A stretch of 6,606 nt of DNA, taken from NCBI GenBank assembly GCA_946623195.1, contig CAMOQW010000078.1:1-6606 (forward strand), read 5' to 3'. The translations under genes and the position numbers were made by a program. Below, piece after piece: positions 5,106-6,606 of this stretch. Numbering within the stretch: the first letter of the stretch is position 1; each line of letters opens with the position of its first letter. The notes beneath the pieces were generated by a model. It saw only the letters and a list, made by a program, of their open reading frames with translations. It made no database searches and was not told the origin of the DNA. This DNA comes from an uncultured Prevotella sp. Its GTDB lineage: Bacteria; Bacteroidota; Bacteroidia; Bacteroidales; Bacteroidaceae.

Positions 5106-6606
5106 CCAGGATGAAGCGCGTGCCCTTCTGGTAGCTCTTGTCAATCTGCAGGCTGCCGTCCAGCAGTTCTGCCATCTTGCGGCTCATGGTTAGTCCCAAT
5201 CCCAGTCCCTGCTTGAAGCTGTCTACCTTGTAGAAGCGCTCAAACACCTTCTCCTGGTTCTCCTGGGCAATGCCGATGCCGGTGTCGGTGACGGTGAATT
5301 CCACGCCGCCATTGCCGGCATGCTCCCTGACTTTCAGCTCCACCGTACCTTCGTCGGTGAACTTCACGGCGTTCTTCATCAGCTGGGCCAGTATCTTGGT
5401 CAGCGCCTGCCGGTTGGTGCGCAGCAGATAGCCGTCGTCCAGCAGGTTCTTGTACTGAAGTGCCAGCCGGCCGTTGTTCAGTATAGCGGCTTGGGCCATT
5501 ACTTCCTGGCACAGCTGGTTGACGTCTACGGAGTCTTCGCGCTGATAGTGCTCACGGCTTTCATCTTCGGCCACCTCCAGGAGTTCATTCACGATGTTGG
5601 TAATCTCGATGGTATTCTTGCTGATGTCGTTCAGCATACTGTTGCGCTCTTCCTCGTCCAGCTGGTAGTCGGGATTGGTAATCACCTGTGCGAAGCCCGT
5701 GATGACGTTCAGCGGCGTGCGTATCTCATGGCTCACGTGCTCGATGAATGCGGTCTTCATGCGGTCCGACTCCTGGGCATGGTCAAGGGCTATCTCCAGT
5801 TCCTTGTTCTGCTTGAGCAGCCGCTTCTGATAGGCACGGCGCGTCAGGTAGCGCCAGACGATGAGACCTATACCCACCAGCAGCAGCGCAATGGTGACGA
5901 TGAGCCACATTTCGCGCTCTTTGGCGGCCTTCCTGACCATTTCTTCACGCTCCAGAGCCGTCTGTTCGCTCAGTTTCAGCAGCCCCATCTCCGCATTCAC
6001 CTGGTTGAGGTTGTTGAACAGCAGGTTGCTGTTCAGCGAGTCGCGCAGGTCGCGGCGTCTTGACGAAGCCTTCAGCGCCATATCGTAGCGTCCCATCATC
6101 TCATAGACTTTCCCCAACTGGTCGAGCTGGCGTAAGTCATCCGAATGGGTGGGGTCGTCGCCTAACAAGCTGATGGCCTGTGCAAAGTTTCCGTTCATGG
6201 CAGCGTTTGCCATCTTCATGACATCCACGCCATAGTCGTCCAATCCGGGATGATCCTTGAGGAACCGGGTAAACTTGTCGTATGTCTGGTTAAAGTTCTT
6301 CTTATCCTCTAAGTAGAAGTATATTTCGCCTTTGAGTGCCAGATACACCTTATAATAATCTAAGTATTTCGCTGACAAGGCACCGAATTTCTCATTGTAT
6401 TTCTGGGCCTCCAAGGGTTCGCGTGCTACCTTCAGCGATGCTAAGCGCGAATAGATGCTGATGAGAGCCCCAGTATCGTTAGGCTCTACATTCTTCAGCG
6501 CGTCCTTGTAATAATAGTCGGCCATGCGGTAGTTGCCGCGACTCTCGTAGATGGTGCCCAAAGCCGTATAGACGATGTCGTAATGCTTTTCATCGTCTTT
6601 CTTCAT
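5092..6606 (-). CDS. TPR-containing transmembrane sensor histidine kinase, start beyond the window
   Basis: This is 504 residues of a two-component sensor kinase; the ATG at the very edge is probably internal, since the sequence opens inside a TPR repeat and no signal peptide is present. TPR-like helical pairs cover about 5-45 and 155-195 (for example LGKVYEMMGRYDMAL). One membrane helix follows (about 234-254, WLIVTIALLLVGIGLIVWRY), then a coiled coil (255-285). The HisKA domain has VSHEIRTPLN with the phosphoacceptor His293. The HATPase domain has the N box with Asn412 in LMKNAVKFT, the G1 box DTGIGI (441-446), the F box VFERFYK (454-460) and the G2 box GLGLGL (467-472). The protein ends at VLPS with no receiver domain, so it should phosphorylate a separate response regulator. 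Bacteroidetes kinases of this kind carry the TPR sensor in the periplasm. The signal sensed is unknown. It converges on mutS with no functional link apparent. Confidence 0.95.
   Translation of the reverse strand: MKKDDEKHYDIVYTALGTIYESRGNYRMADYYYKDALKNVEPNDTGALISIYSRLASLKVAREPLEAQKYNEKFGALSAKYLDYYKVYLALKGEIYFYLEDKKNFNQTYDKFTRFLKDHPGLDDYGVDVMKMANAAMNGNFAQAISLLGDDPTHSDDLRQLDQLGKVYEMMGRYDMALKASSRRRDLRDSLNSNLLFNNLNQVNAEMGLLKLSEQTALEREEMVRKAAKEREMWLIVTIALLLVGIGLIVWRYLTRRAYQKRLLKQNKELEIALDHAQESDRMKTAFIEHVSHEIRTPLNVITGFAQVITNPDYQLDEEERNSMLNDISKNTIEITNIVNELLEVAEDESREHYQREDSVDVNQLCQEVMAQAAILNNGRLALQYKNLLDDGYLLRTNRQALTKILAQLMKNAVKFTDEGTVELKVREHAGNGGVEFTVTDTGIGIAQENQEKVFERFYKVDSFKQGLGLGLTMSRKMAELLDGSLQIDKSYQKGTRFILVLPS

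Noticed and set aside
5320..6088. Plus-strand frames opposite the histidine kinase
   Set aside because: The kinase has all its catalytic boxes in order on the minus strand; the opposite frames are shadows without domains.

Overview
The window looks like the chromosome of a Bacteroidales bacterium, probably of the Prevotella/Segatella type; the genus is an inference. Three things support this. The proteins have the character of that group. Start codons mostly lack strong Shine-Dalgarno sequences. Several -7 boxes match the Bacteroidetes consensus TAnnTTTG (upstream of mutS, of the Xre-type regulator, of the first helix-turn-helix gene and of the integrase remnant).

Layout. (1) 1-951, minus strand: a small Xre/Cro-type regulator (739-951) followed 75 bp downstream by a gene of unknown function that runs off the left edge (1-663, 221 open codons). 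A promoter and a perfect 14-bp inverted repeat precede the regulator and suggest autoregulation. (2) 952-1307: non-coding, with several imperfect inverted repeats and the promoter of the next operon. (3) 1308-2081: remains of an integrative mobile element. An intact excisionase-like helix-turn-helix gene overlaps a second one by ATGA, and the second stops in the middle of its DNA-binding domain. Facing them is the first ~60 codons of a tyrosine-recombinase integrase. The two broken genes are joined by about 80 bp carrying a 16-bp inverted repeat, as expected if an internal deletion removed the bulk of the element. (4) 2082-2396: non-coding, the probable attachment and arm-site region of that integrase. 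(5) 2451-5075, plus strand: complete mutS, whose -7 box lies inside GTAACTTTGC, a match to the CTnDOT-family attachment core GTANNTTTGC. (6) 5092-6606, minus strand: a TPR-containing membrane histidine kinase, convergent with mutS, with its start beyond the right edge.

The right half is GC-richer core chromosome. The left ~2.4 kb is AT-rich and accessory. The simplest reading is that a CTnDOT-like element inserted at the mutS promoter and later decayed. The Xre regulator and the unknown gene may be cargo, conceivably part of a restriction-modification or other defence locus, but that link is a hypothesis. No tRNA, rRNA or CRISPR array was seen.
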